Source of the DNA: Thermosporothrix hazakensis
GTDB lineage: Bacteria; Chloroflexota; Ktedonobacteria; Ktedonobacterales; Ktedonobacteraceae
Direction: 5' to 3'
Length of the DNA stretch: 64,000 bases
Assembly: GCF_003253565.1 (NCBI RefSeq)
Contig: NZ_QKUF01000007.1
Coordinates: forward strand, 124,001 to 188,000
Shown here one piece after another: positions 25,242 to 36,220 of this stretch. Within the stretch, counting starts at the first letter, position 1. Each line of letters opens with the position of its first letter. The position numbers were made by a program, and so were the translations under genes. The notes below the pieces were generated by a model that did no database searches, was not told the origin of the DNA, and worked only from the letters and a program-made list of their open reading frames with translations.

Positions 25242-25463
25242 ATGGATGCTATACTCGGGCGATATCAAGCGCGTGTGGAAGAGCGAGGGATGGTCCTTCG
25301 TCATGCGTCAGGGCTGAGTTTTGATCTGACTGCTGAAGAGAGTCTGGCGCTGCTTGATTTCCTCAGTGCCTATCGACAGACGCTCTACGAACTTCAGGAG
25401 AAACAGAAAAAAGAGACCGAGCCACGCCTGAAGCGCATTCGGCTTGAACCACAGAAGGAATAA
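25242..25463 (+). CDS. Small hypothetical protein
   Basis: A 73-residue soluble protein. It has a compact N-terminal half (MDAILGRYQARVEERGMVLR, then LSFDLTAEESLALLDFLSAY) and a highly charged helical Lys/Glu/Arg tail. I do not recognise it. The ATG at 25242 lies 8 bases after AAGGGAG, and a perfect hairpin terminator follows at 25474, so the unit has the signals of a real gene. The gap 25025-25241 before it holds only the previous terminator. Confidence 0.6.
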   Translation: MDAILGRYQARVEERGMVLRHASGLSFDLTAEESLALLDFLSAYRQTLYELQEKQKKETEPRLKRIRLEPQKE

Positions 25464-25473
25464 ACCCCGGAGG

Positions 25474-25505
25474 CATATGGACTGTTTAACAGTCCATATG
25501 TTTTG
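25474..25505 (+). terminator. Intrinsic terminator after the 73-residue protein gene
   Basis: CATATGGACTG and CAGTCCATATG form a perfect 11-base stem with a 5-base loop (25474-25500), then TTTT. Confidence 0.85.
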
Positions 25506-25509
25506 GGCT

Positions 25510-26355
25510 TTAGAATGAGAGATGCCGGATCTTCGAGTAGTAGAGACGAAGCACGGATGAGAGCGAATCAGCAATACTGACCCGGGAATTGATCGCATAG
25601 ATGTGGCGTGCCCCCCAGTACAGACTGCGGTGAGAGTCCTGCGCGGTCAGGGCGCCTCCTTCTGTTCGGAGCCTGTTCAACATGGCTATCTGCTGCTCGA
25701 TTTTGCTTTCGGTATCGATCAGCAGGACCGCGATTTCCGGATTGAAATCAGCAGCCCTATGGAGGAACAATTGCAGGTCAGCGCTCGTAATTTTGGATGG
25801 GCTCCCCGATTTACACTCCACCATTACGCGAATGCCATCAACAAAGGCAACGACGTCCAGATCACCACCATCGGCAACGTCTTTCAGAGCAACGCCGTGC
25901 CGGGCGGGAACCTGTAACCATGTGCGGAACCATTCCGCGACATACCATTCGAGGGTAGGGCCCAGATTATCGATATGCTGATAATAGGGGTTTTTATGCC
26001 AGCATGTCCCGTCATAAAGCAGAAGTTGATGCTCGGTCATAAAATCCAGGTATTTCTTCAGCTTGGGCTCGCTGCTACAGATGCGTTTAAGGTCTACCAA
26101 CGTACAGGAACGATGAAAGAAAACATGGCGCAGAATTTTGCGGAATGTATTGTCACCAAATGCCTGATAGAAGGCGGCCTGGCGTCCTGATGGATGGCCG
26201 TTCTCATAGGAGGTGCCGCGCAGCCGAATGACCCTGGAATCAGTGTACATCGACTTATAGCGGATCAGATGCCATCCCTGACGGCGTAACATGAGTTCAA
26301 ACTGATCGTGGTTGAGCTCTTGTTCATATGGTAGATTGTGTGTTGAGAAGTTCAC
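25510..26355 (-). CDS. PD-(D/E)XK nuclease-superfamily-like protein
   Basis: A 281-residue protein of unknown role. In the second half the pattern GGDLDVVAFVDGIRVMVECKSGSPS (Asp, then a hydrophobic strand with Glu-Cys-Lys) matches the PD-(D/E)XK nuclease core, preceded by helix LEWYVAEWFRTWL. The glutamate of the core is plausible within that helix. The first 130 residues are basic and may bind nucleic acid. It starts at GTG 26355, 6 bases after AGGAAG; a TTG at 26376 is in frame but has no ribosome site. No methyltransferase or restriction partner is adjacent. The catalytic assignment rests on the motif alone. Confidence 0.65.
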   Translation of the reverse strand: MNFSTHNLPYEQELNHDQFELMLRRQGWHLIRYKSMYTDSRVIRLRGTSYENGHPSGRQAAFYQAFGDNTFRKILRHVFFHRSCTLVDLKRICSSEPKLKKYLDFMTEHQLLLYDGTCWHKNPYYQHIDNLGPTLEWYVAEWFRTWLQVPARHGVALKDVADGGDLDVVAFVDGIRVMVECKSGSPSKITSADLQLFLHRAADFNPEIAVLLIDTESKIEQQIAMLNRLRTEGGALTAQDSHRSLYWGARHIYAINSRVSIADSLSSVLRLYYSKIRHLSF

Positions 26356-26591
26356 CTTTTGCTTCCTGTTTGCCAACGAAACCAGCTACTGTCCGAGCAT
26401 TCTGGCTTATCTCGTTGCGATCTGCTGAACGGTTGCAGGACGGATCAGAAAGGAAGTGTGGGCCTCATCCCTCTTGTATGGAAGCGTTCTCAGCACTTTT
26501 TAGCTGCGCCCTCCTCACTCTGAGTGATGTCGTCGCCACAACCTCCATTCTCTTCCAAAAACCGTGTGATTCGAGATAAAACCAGCGTTGT

Positions 26592-28480
<1,889 letters not shown>

Positions 28481-28697
28481 TCAGTAATCGTATCATATTT
28501 TATTCGAGATCAAAACGCTATTCTTTTTTGAAGGCCTGCGCCAGGCTGTATGGATTACCTGGGAATGTGTTATAGTAAAGAAGCAGGTTATTGTGGGTAT
28601 GGAGGCAGTGCGGGAAAGAATACCTCGTCCTGAATTTTTGCAGACCTCTCGATCCTATACTATCTTTGTTTTTTTGTTGAATGGAGAAAGGCTGTAG

Positions 28698-31025
28698 ATG
28701 ACGCAAACAGTTGATCCAAATACCGACTATAGGGCGGTCGGCAGATCTACGAATCGACTGGATGGGCTTGAGAAAGTGACCGGGCGTACACGCTATGCTG
28801 GTGATATAACGGCATATGGAATGCTGCATGTACGGTTAGTCCTGAGCCCTTATGCCCATGCGCGTATTGTGAGTATCGATACCGCCGCCGCTGAAGCGAT
28901 TCCAGGTGTTGTTGCTGTATTTACCGCGAAGACCCTGGAAATGGCGGGTGCCGGAACTTCTTCGCGCTCGCAATCACCGCTTGCTCTAGATGAAGCATGC
29001 TGGTGCGGGCATCCCGTTGCGGTTGTGGTTGCCGAATCCGAGGCGGCGGCTGAGGATGGTGCGGCAGCCGTTGAAGTAGACTACGATCCCCTTCCTGTTG
29101 TCGTTGACCCTGAAGCGGCACTTCTCCCAGATGCGCCCCTGGCTCGTTCGCGGAGTGAGGACGAGGTGTCAGAGATTGCCGGTGGGGGAGCCCATGCTGC
29201 GGTTTCCGACGAAGGTGCGGAGGAAGAAGAAGAGGAAGAGCCCCTTTCTCAAAATGTGAGTGACAAAGCGCATATAAAGAAAGGTGATATTGAGGTCGGG
29301 CTGCGTGAGGCCGACGTTGTCGTTGAACGCACCTATCGGACGCACCCGGTTCACCAATCGTATTTGGAACCGCAATCGATAACGGTGGTCCCCGGCCCCT
29401 CGGGACTGCAAGTCTGGGCCAGCGCGCAGGGATTATACGAAACACGTTCCTCGATTGCGAAGGCGATCAATCTGCCAGAGCGACAGATTCATGTTGAGTC
29501 GGTCCCCATTGGCGGCGCTTTTGGTGGTAAATTCGGCCTGCTTGAACCGTTGGCTGGTGCGGTGGCGTATAAGCTGCGCAGACCGGTTCGGTTGGTCTAC
29601 ACGCGTCAGGAAGATCTGCTTGCGGGAAATCCCGCTCCGCAGGCTGTTTTCAAGTTGAAACTTGGCGCGAAGCGAGATGGAACCCTGGTAGCCCTTCAGG
29701 CGAAGGTGATCTTTGATGCCGGGGTCTTCCCTGGTGCCGCTGCCTCGTTTGGTGGCATGATTCTTGCGAACACGTATAATTGCCCGAACGTGGACATTCG
29801 TGCCTATGAGGTGTTGACCAATAAGGTGAGTACTGGTGCGTATCGCGCTCCGAATGCGCCACAGAGCACCTTCGCGCTGGAATCAACCGTTGACGCACTC
29901 TGTAATGAGCTTGGCGTGGACAAATTGGAGTTCCGGCGCAAGAACGCGTTGCGCGAGGGAGATATGTCAGGCTTTCGTCAGCGCTTGCCGCGTATTGGCC
30001 TTGTAGAATGTATTGAGCGTATTCAGCAACATCCACTCTGGCAGCAACGCGAGCAGCAGAAGACAGTCGTGCCGGATGAGCTGAAGGGATGGAAAGTCGG
30101 CATAGGGGTTGCCGTTGGTGGCTGGCCGGGTGGCACCGAGTCGGCGGCTGCGGCCTGTCGTCTTGAGAAGGATGGTACCTTTACGGTAGTGCTTGGCACC
30201 GTTGATCTGACGGGCTCTGATACCTCGATGGCGCTGATTGCGGCTGAGGGGCTTGGGCTCTCAGTTGCATCGGTGAATGTCGCGCATGATGGCACCGATA
30301 CGATGCCGTACAGTGGCGGCACTGGTGGCAGTAAAACAATCTATTCGATGGGTCCTGCCGTACTTAAGGCAGCTCAGGATGCACGCAGACAGGTATTGGA
30401 GATCGCGGCTGACATGTTGGAGGCTGCGGTTGACGATCTGGAGATCGAAGATGGCAAGGTTGTGGTGCGTGGCGTCCCGAGCAAGAACGTCTCGCTGGAA
30501 CAGATCGCCAATTCTTCGATGAATTTTGGGGCTCCGTATGCCCCGGTGTATGGCAATGGGCGCTCAGCAATCGCTAATGCGTCGCCGATGTACACGGCCC
30601 ATCTGGTGAAGGTGGCGGTTGATCCAGAGACGGGCAAAGTGCGTGTGCTGGATTATGTTGCTGCTCAGGATGTTGGCTATGCCATTAACCCTGCTGAGGT
30701 CGAGGGTCAGATGTGTGGTGGGATTACCCAGGGACTCGGATGGGCTCTGTTCGAGGGCATGGAGTATGACGAGAACGGCCAGTTGCTCACACCAACCCTG
30801 ATGGATTATGCCTTGCCGCATAGCCAGGACGTGCCGAATATTACGCCGCTGCTGGTAGAAGTGCCCTCCGGTCGGGGACCGTTTGGCGCGAAAGGTGTTG
30901 GTGAGCCGCCCGTAGTTCCGGTTGCGGCGGCTGTCGCAAACGCCATTTACGATGCGGTCGGCGCCCGGTTGGAGCAAATCCCGATGACACCTGAGCGCGT
31001 GTTTACCGCGATGCAGGCAGAATAA
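28698..31025 (+). CDS. Molybdopterin-binding subunit of a xanthine dehydrogenase-family hydroxylase
   Basis: A 775-residue large subunit of a molybdenum hydroxylase. Domain 1 starts at GLEKVTGRTRYAGD. Cofactor-binding stretches are GGAFGGKFGLLEP near residue 272, GAYRAPNAPQSTFALEST near 380, and AQDVGYAINPAEVEGQ. The catalytic glutamate lies in GAKGVGEPP (about residue 737). An acidic insertion (about residues 153-195, with nine Glu in a run of ten) is unusual. The FAD-binding (medium) and 2Fe-2S (small) subunits are not adjacent, so they must be elsewhere or the enzyme uses another electron path. Substrate class is unknown. The ATG at 28698 follows GAGAAAGG. Confidence 0.88.
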   Translation: MTQTVDPNTDYRAVGRSTNRLDGLEKVTGRTRYAGDITAYGMLHVRLVLSPYAHARIVSIDTAAAEAIPGVVAVFTAKTLEMAGAGTSSRSQSPLALDEACWCGHPVAVVVAESEAAAEDGAAAVEVDYDPLPVVVDPEAALLPDAPLARSRSEDEVSEIAGGGAHAAVSDEGAEEEEEEEPLSQNVSDKAHIKKGDIEVGLREADVVVERTYRTHPVHQSYLEPQSITVVPGPSGLQVWASAQGLYETRSSIAKAINLPERQIHVESVPIGGAFGGKFGLLEPLAGAVAYKLRRPVRLVYTRQEDLLAGNPAPQAVFKLKLGAKRDGTLVALQAKVIFDAGVFPGAAASFGGMILANTYNCPNVDIRAYEVLTNKVSTGAYRAPNAPQSTFALESTVDALCNELGVDKLEFRRKNALREGDMSGFRQRLPRIGLVECIERIQQHPLWQQREQQKTVVPDELKGWKVGIGVAVGGWPGGTESAAAACRLEKDGTFTVVLGTVDLTGSDTSMALIAAEGLGLSVASVNVAHDGTDTMPYSGGTGGSKTIYSMGPAVLKAAQDARRQVLEIAADMLEAAVDDLEIEDGKVVVRGVPSKNVSLEQIANSSMNFGAPYAPVYGNGRSAIANASPMYTAHLVKVAVDPETGKVRVLDYVAAQDVGYAINPAEVEGQMCGGITQGLGWALFEGMEYDENGQLLTPTLMDYALPHSQDVPNITPLLVEVPSGRGPFGAKGVGEPPVVPVAAAVANAIYDAVGARLEQIPMTPERVFTAMQAE

Positions 31026-31040
31026 GAGCCAGACAGACCC

Positions 31041-31072
31041 GGGGAGTGTCTTTATAGACGCTCCCCTTTTTC
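31041..31072 (+). terminator. Intrinsic terminator after the molybdopterin hydroxylase gene
   Basis: GGGGAGTGTC pairs with GACGCTCCCC around TTTATA with one T-G mismatch, then TTTTTC. Confidence 0.85.
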
Positions 31073-31214
31073 TTCTACTTTCTTCCTTGAAATATCTCAT
31101 CTTTCTTGTGCTATACTGTAATTAGTCCTTCTGCGAAGCTGAAGTATCTGTAGTGCTGTTACCAGAACAGTATGTAGAGCAATGGAGCGTGTTTTTATTG
31201 AGGAGTTTTCAGCT

Positions 31215-32261
31215 ATGGCGCAGAATGAACCTCCTGCCAAAAAAGGACAAGTACAAACCACCTCCCCGGAAATGCAGACAGAAGTTCCCCCTATTGGCGT
31301 AACGCCGCCTCAGGTGCTTGCGCAGGAGGCCGCTGATGGGCATCGTGGCGCGGCGTGGCGATTAATGCACTGGATTATGGAAAATGACCCTCGCGCTGTG
31401 GAGGCAGTATCGTCGCTGGATGATGACAGGCTTGCGAAATACTTTCTTGAGTTTATCGCGCTTGGAACGTGGGCAGGGAAACCCTTCGTTGTCCCAAAAT
31501 CGCTGCGCACTCCCTATGCACGAATGCAGTTGCGAACGCTGTTTCAGCCCGGTGCAGGCATCGATTCTGCTCGTGCGGAGAGAGTATTGCTTGACGCACT
31601 CAAGGACCGTCATACTTCCGTGCGCGAGAACGCAATCAATATTCTGGGTCTGCTTGGTTGTACCCGAGCTGTTCCCGCGCTTGTAGAGGAGTTGCATGAT
31701 CCTCAATTAACGATTCGTTTGCAGGCGGCAAAAGCGCTCGGGCGTATTCGCAGCGCGGAAGCTGTACCGGCTCTGTTGAAAGAGCTCAAGGAGGCAGATG
31801 AGCCGCTTAACAGTCAGGTGTTTATCGCGCTGGTACAGATCGGGCCGCGCGCAACGCCTGCCTTGATAGAGGCAAGCAAAAGCCCATCCTCCTGGATGCG
31901 CTGGCACTGTATGCGGGCGCTTGGAGAGATTCAGGATGAGCGGGCTATTCCCACCCTGGTACAGGCATTGCTCGACAACGATCATGCTGTTGCCTGGATT
32001 GCTGCAAAAGGTCTGGTGAATTTCGGTAAAGATGCCATCGGCCCTCTCTTGAACCTGCTAACACGGGTCGAAACCTCGCCCTGGCTGGCAGAGACGGCTG
32101 CCTATGTCTTATATGAGATCTCTATGCGATATACCAGATTGAAGCCGTATCTGGAGCCGGTTGAGCAGGCTATTCATGGAGTCGCGAGCAGGATCGCAAC
32201 GCCGTACGCAGCCAGAAAGGCGCTTTCTTGTTTAATCGCGGATCATGTCATTGCGGGCTAA
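31215..32261 (+). CDS. HEAT-repeat protein
   Basis: A 348-residue soluble protein. After a disordered first 40 residues it is built of repeated helix pairs, e.g. HTSVRENAINILGLLGCTRA, RLQAAKALGRIRSAEAVPALL and MRWHCMRALGEIQDERAIPTL, i.e. PBS-lyase/HEAT-type repeats (about five or six). Such repeats are protein-binding scaffolds and give no specific function; no phycobilin role is implied. The ATG at 31215 has GAGGAG about 9 bases upstream and is chosen over ATG 31182. A promoter-like TTGAAA-19-TATACT lies at 31087-31117. It appears to be monocistronic. Confidence 0.82.
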   Translation: MAQNEPPAKKGQVQTTSPEMQTEVPPIGVTPPQVLAQEAADGHRGAAWRLMHWIMENDPRAVEAVSSLDDDRLAKYFLEFIALGTWAGKPFVVPKSLRTPYARMQLRTLFQPGAGIDSARAERVLLDALKDRHTSVRENAINILGLLGCTRAVPALVEELHDPQLTIRLQAAKALGRIRSAEAVPALLKELKEADEPLNSQVFIALVQIGPRATPALIEASKSPSSWMRWHCMRALGEIQDERAIPTLVQALLDNDHAVAWIAAKGLVNFGKDAIGPLLNLLTRVETSPWLAETAAYVLYEISMRYTRLKPYLEPVEQAIHGVASRIATPYAARKALSCLIADHVIAG

Positions 32262-32307
32262 GCGCTGAATGGAGAGGCGAACAGGGTATGCTCACCTCTC
32301 CTGACTG

Positions 32308-33489
32308 CTAGCCTAGAACACCTGATGAGGCATACTGTGGACGGATCGTACGTCCCTGTTGAAAGCGCTGTATATCAAAATGAAGCAGATCGGCGGGGAG
32401 GGTATCCCCACGAACGAGGGCGGCCATCCATTGCCCGACAATAGGAGAGAGCTTGAAACCATGCCCGCTAAAACCGGCGGCGCAATAGAGTCCCTCATAA
32501 TCGGGTAGAGCGCTCAGAATCGGGTGATAGTCCGGCGTGTCATCATAGAGCCCGGCCCATCCGCCACGCATTGCCGCCCGTGCCAGTGCAGGCATAATCT
32601 CCGGGGCTTTGTGAGCAAAGAATGATATCTCTTCCCGGGTAAGCGTTTGTTGATAGTGGTCAGGGTCGCTTGGGGTATGGACGTCGCTGCAAGAACCGAC
32701 CAATGTCACACCTCCCGGATCGGGTCGAAGATACAAAGAACGTGACATATCCAGGCAGACTGCATGTGCTTTATAGCGACCTCCCATATCATCGGGCTGA
32801 CGGAGAGCAAGCATGGGATGTCGTGTGGCGGTAATGGGTAGTGAGATACTGATCTGATGTGCCAGGGCAACGCTCCAAACATTGGCGGCAAGAACGATAG
32901 AGGGAGCAAGGAAGCGCCCCTGTGTGGTCTCGACGCCAATAACGCGTCCCTTCTCGATCAAAATACGTTGTACAGCAGCGCCTTCCAGAATGGTCGCGCC
33001 ATAGTCGCGGGCTCTGCGGGCAAAACAGTGGGTGGTTGCCATTGGATCGGCCACTCCCGCATCTGGTTCGTAGCAAGCAAGCGAGATATCGTTTCCGCTG
33101 TATTCCGGGCACCGCGCACGGACATCGGCGGGTGTCAACACCTCAACATTGACTCCCTGGGCCTGCTGAAGCGCGACGTTAGCTTGCAGGGTCTTCTCTC
33201 CCTCCTGATCAGCGAAGATCAACACGCCGGTCTGAATGAAGCCACAATCGCCGCCAACGAGGTCGTTAAAATGCTGAAAGAGATGCAGGCTTTCTTTTGC
33301 CATGCGCACCGTGAAATCATGGGAGTAGTGCTGCCGCACAATAGCGCCTGAGTGAGCTGTGGTGCCGTTACAGATTGCGCGTCTCTCTACAAGAAGCACA
33401 CGACCGCTTCCTTGCTTCGCGAGATGATAGGCAATACTGGTCCCGATGACTCCCCCGCCAATGATAATGCAGTCCGCTGTTTGCGTCAT
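32308..33489 (-). CDS. FAD-dependent DAO-family amine/amino acid oxidase
   Basis: A 393-residue DAO-superfamily flavoenzyme, of the glycine/sarcosine/D-amino acid oxidase type. The N-terminal dinucleotide-binding motif is CIIIGGGVIGTSIAYHLAK with a following Glu (LLVERRAICNGTT); GAIVRQHYSHDF and the later GVVGCYEPDAGVADP-like segment fit, and the C-terminal GLYCAAGFSGHGFKLSPIVG is the second FAD contact. Substrate is not predictable; a sarcosine- or glycine-type amine is possible. The ATG at 33489 has AAAGGAGAG upstream. A hairpin without T-tract (GGAGAGG 32271-32277 / CCTCTCC 32295-32301) lies between it and the convergent HEAT gene. Confidence 0.87.
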   Translation of the reverse strand: MTQTADCIIIGGGVIGTSIAYHLAKQGSGRVLLVERRAICNGTTAHSGAIVRQHYSHDFTVRMAKESLHLFQHFNDLVGGDCGFIQTGVLIFADQEGEKTLQANVALQQAQGVNVEVLTPADVRARCPEYSGNDISLACYEPDAGVADPMATTHCFARRARDYGATILEGAAVQRILIEKGRVIGVETTQGRFLAPSIVLAANVWSVALAHQISISLPITATRHPMLALRQPDDMGGRYKAHAVCLDMSRSLYLRPDPGGVTLVGSCSDVHTPSDPDHYQQTLTREEISFFAHKAPEIMPALARAAMRGGWAGLYDDTPDYHPILSALPDYEGLYCAAGFSGHGFKLSPIVGQWMAALVRGDTLPADLLHFDIQRFQQGRTIRPQYASSGVLG

Positions 33490-33668
33490 ACAACTCTCCT
33501 TTCGTGCCTTGATCTATCATCGTGCTTCACTCTCAAGGTAGCAGCAAAACGAGCAAATTGCAAGCGCTGGCCTGTGGAATAATTCGGCGAAAGAAGATGT
33601 TTGAACTGATAACACCGATCTCCGAACAGGAAAAAGCCTCTCTTCCGGGACTTTGCCCGAGACTTTCC

Positions 33669-33697
33669 TTGACAAGAGCGACATGTGGTTGTAAGCT
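33669..33697 (+). promoter_or_regulatory. Promoter for the CysO operon
   Basis: TTGACA (33669-33674), 17-base spacer, TAAGCT (33692-33697), 60 bases before the start at 33757. Confidence 0.6.
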
Positions 33698-33756
33698 TTT
33701 GTTAGTATCTGAAGAAAACAAAATTGATTTACTTTGTCAACAATGAGGTGTACAAC

Positions 33757-34941
33757 ATGGGTGACGCTTCTCGCGAAATCTTGCAGCGTGCCCGGCAACA
33801 TGTGCCCGAGTGGTCTCCTGCTCAGGTGCATGAGGCACTGGCACAGCGGGAGAAGGGACAGGACGATCAATCGATTGTTCTGGTAGACGTCCGGGAGAAG
33901 CATGAGTGGAACGAAGGACATATACCCGGTGCCCTCCATGTTCCCCGTGGCTTCCTGGAATTGCAGATAGAAGAAAAGGTTCCAGATAAATCGAAAACAG
34001 TCGTCCTGTATTGTGCGGGTGGTGTTCGTTCTTTGATGGCGGGCGCGACCTTACAACAAATGGGATACGAAAACGTCATTTCAATGGCGGGAGGTTTTGG
34101 ACAGTGGAAAGGAAGTGGTCTGAACTACGTCCTTCCCCGCACGCTGAACGAGGAGCAGACAAAGCGCTATAGCCGTCACCTGCTGATCCCGGAGGTGGGA
34201 GAGGCAGGCCAGTTGAAGCTGCTGGACTCCAAAGTGCTGTTGATTGGCGCGGGCGGTCTTGGTTCCCCTGCTGCCTATTATCTGGCGGCGGCAGGCGTTG
34301 GCACAATCGGTATTATTGATGCCGATGTCGTCGACGAAACGAATCTCCAGCGTCAGATTTTGCATAACACAGAACGCATCGGTCAGTATAAGGCCGAGTC
34401 GGCTCAGAAGACACTCAAAGCGCTCAACCCGGATATCAATGTTGTCACCTATATTGAGCGCCTTGATGAGACGAACGTGCGGCGGCTGGTTGCCGAGTAT
34501 GATGTTATTCTGGATGGGACCGACAACTTCCCCACACGTTATATGCTCAATGATGCAGCCATTATCGAGAATAAGCCAGTCGTACATGGCAGTGTCTTCC
34601 GCTTTGAGGGTCAGCTAACGGTCTTTAAGCCGCATGAGGGGCCGTGCTATCGCTGTCTCTATCCTTCTCCACCCCCACCGGAACTGGCTCCAAGCTGTGC
34701 GGAAGCTGGCGTTCTGGGCGTGCTACCCGGCACAATCGGGCTCTTACAGGCAACCGAGACGATCAAGTTATTGCTCGGCCTGGGTGAGCCACTGGTGGGT
34801 CGTTTGATGACCTATGATGCGCTGTCTGCTGAAGTGAACGAACTGAAGTTGTATCGTGATCCTCAGTGCCCGGCATGTGGAGAGAATGCACACCCCGAAG
34901 ATCTGCCCACCTATGCAGATGTGTGTGCTTTGACCGGCTAA
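33757..34941 (+). CDS. Rhodanese-E1-like (MoeB/ThiF/MoeZ-type) sulfur-carrier activating enzyme
   Basis: A 394-residue fusion. Residues about 15-130 are a rhodanese domain with the active-site Cys86 in LYCAGGVRSLMAG. Residues about 130-394 are an E1-like adenylyltransferase: VLLIGAGGLGSPAAYYLA for ATP, DGTDNFPTRYMLND, the catalytic Cys in PSCAEAGVLGVLPG and a zinc site from CYRC plus CPAC. Such enzymes adenylate and sulfurate the C-terminus of a small carrier. In mycobacterial MoeZ the rhodanese domain is C-terminal; here it is N-terminal. Start ATG 33757, with GAGGTG upstream, is preferred over 33724. The cysO, cysM and mec genes follow in the same operon. Confidence 0.9.
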   Translation: MGDASREILQRARQHVPEWSPAQVHEALAQREKGQDDQSIVLVDVREKHEWNEGHIPGALHVPRGFLELQIEEKVPDKSKTVVLYCAGGVRSLMAGATLQQMGYENVISMAGGFGQWKGSGLNYVLPRTLNEEQTKRYSRHLLIPEVGEAGQLKLLDSKVLLIGAGGLGSPAAYYLAAAGVGTIGIIDADVVDETNLQRQILHNTERIGQYKAESAQKTLKALNPDINVVTYIERLDETNVRRLVAEYDVILDGTDNFPTRYMLNDAAIIENKPVVHGSVFRFEGQLTVFKPHEGPCYRCLYPSPPPPELAPSCAEAGVLGVLPGTIGLLQATETIKLLLGLGEPLVGRLMTYDALSAEVNELKLYRDPQCPACGENAHPEDLPTYADVCALTG

Positions 34942-34978
34942 AAAATAGAGAAGAAATGCTATAAGGAGTAAATGAAGG

Positions 34979-35251
34979 ATGGCAAACGTACGCTTTGCAC
35001 CGATTTTGCGCGCCTCAGTTGGCGGATCAAAGCAGGTTGCTGCACAGGGAAATACGCTCGGGGAAGTGCTGGCGGATCTTTTCGAGCGCTACCCGACGTT
35101 AAAGCAACAGATTCAGCCGGATAACGAGTTGAGCCGCTTTATCAACATCTATGTGAATGATCAGGATGTGCGTTATCTTCAGGGACTGGAGACAGTGGTT
35201 GGTGCCAATGATACCGTGATTCTCTTGCCCGCGATGGCCGGGGGACGGTAA
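34979..35251 (+). CDS. cysO: Ubiquitin-like sulfur carrier CysO, C-terminus Gly-Gly-Arg
   Basis: A 90-residue beta-grasp protein matching the mycobacterial CysO pattern: VRFAPILRASVGG, then LSRFINIYVNDQDVRYLQGL and VILLPAMAGG. CysO is thiocarboxylated on the last glycine and hands sulfide to O-phosphoserine in the CysM reaction. Here the protein ends GGR (Gly88-Gly89-Arg90), one residue longer than the functional diglycine end, so Arg must be removed before activation if it is a carrier. The JAMM protease two genes downstream is the natural candidate. The ATG at 34979 is preceded by AAGGAG. The intergenic distances on both sides are 33 to 37 bases. Confidence 0.92.
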   Translation: MANVRFAPILRASVGGSKQVAAQGNTLGEVLADLFERYPTLKQQIQPDNELSRFINIYVNDQDVRYLQGLETVVGANDTVILLPAMAGGR

Positions 35252-35284
35252 TTCATCAAGTGGCTGACTGAAGCGGAGAAGCTG

Positions 35285-36220
35285 ATGCGCTATACGAGCA
35301 TACTGGAAACCATTGGAAATACTCCTCTGGTTGAGTTACAGAGCTTTAGCCCGCGTCCTGGTGTCGAGATTTATGCGAAGCTGGAGGGGTTCAACCCCTC
35401 TGGCAGCGTAAAAGATCGTGTCGCCAAAAGGATGATCGAAGAAGCGGAGGAGCAGGGCAAATTGACTCCCGGCTCTATTTTATTGGAGCCTACCAGCGGC
35501 AATACCGGCATTTCGCTGGCAATGATCGCCCGAGTCAAGGGCTATCGGTTTGTTGCAGTGATGCCGGATAACGTCACGCGGGAGCGGCGTCAGTTGCTTG
35601 AGCTCTACGGGGCGAAGATAATCTTCTCAGATGGAAAACTGGGAAGCAATGGCGCGGTCCGACTGGCGTGCGAACTGGCAGCGCAGGATGATCGTTATGT
35701 GATGCTCTATCAGTATGGGAATGAAGCGAATCCCCGGGCCCACTATTATGGGACAGCAGTTGAGATTATTCACGATCTCCCGGATATTGATGTGTTCGTT
35801 GCAGGCCTGGGAACAGGTGGCACGCTTACTGGAAACGCCCGACGGCTCAAGGAGCATAACCCTGCTATTCGTGTGATCGCTGCTGAACCGATGCAGGGCG
35901 AGGGGGTGCAGGGGTTGCGTAGCCTGGCTGATGGCTTTGTACCGCCGGTACTCGATCAATCGGTGCTGGATGGAAGGATACTGGTCTCTTCGATTGATGC
36001 CATACGTCGGACACGCCAGTTGAAAGATCAGGAAGGCATTTTTGCAGGTCCTTCCTGTGGTGCTTCTTTGCATGCGGCGCTCCGTATTGCTGAGAAGATG
36101 GAGCGCGGGAAGATTGTCACGCTGCTGGCTGATGGCGGCTGGAAATATCTGAGTGAGGACCTGTGGACGCAGAACCTTGAACAACTTGAAGAGAATTTAG
36201 AGGCAAAAGTCTTATGGTAG
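35285..36220 (+). CDS. cysM: O-phosphoserine sulfhydrylase / cysteine synthase CysM
   Basis: A 311-residue fold-type II PLP enzyme. The PLP lysine is in FNPSGSVKDR (residue about 44), the substrate loop is PTSGNTGISLAM, and the glycine-rich PLP-phosphate loop is GLGTGGTLTGNARR. CysM of the CysO pathway adds sulfide from CysO thiocarboxylate to O-phosphoserine; the location between cysO and mec supports that role over ordinary O-acetylserine sulfhydrylase. The C-terminal tail (to VLW) is a little long. Its stop overlaps the mec ATG by seven bases (ATGGTAG), so mec is translated by coupling. Confidence 0.92.
   Translation: MRYTSILETIGNTPLVELQSFSPRPGVEIYAKLEGFNPSGSVKDRVAKRMIEEAEEQGKLTPGSILLEPTSGNTGISLAMIARVKGYRFVAVMPDNVTRERRQLLELYGAKIIFSDGKLGSNGAVRLACELAAQDDRYVMLYQYGNEANPRAHYYGTAVEIIHDLPDIDVFVAGLGTGGTLTGNARRLKEHNPAIRVIAAEPMQGEGVQGLRSLADGFVPPVLDQSVLDGRILVSSIDAIRRTRQLKDQEGIFAGPSCGASLHAALRIAEKMERGKIVTLLADGGWKYLSEDLWTQNLEQLEENLEAKVLW

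Noticed and set aside
28921..29445. A 174-codon minus-strand ORF inside the molybdopterin hydroxylase gene
   Set aside because: Its sequence is the mirror of the acidic, Ala-rich coding region, lacks a ribosome site and resembles nothing; it is a shadow of the real gene.
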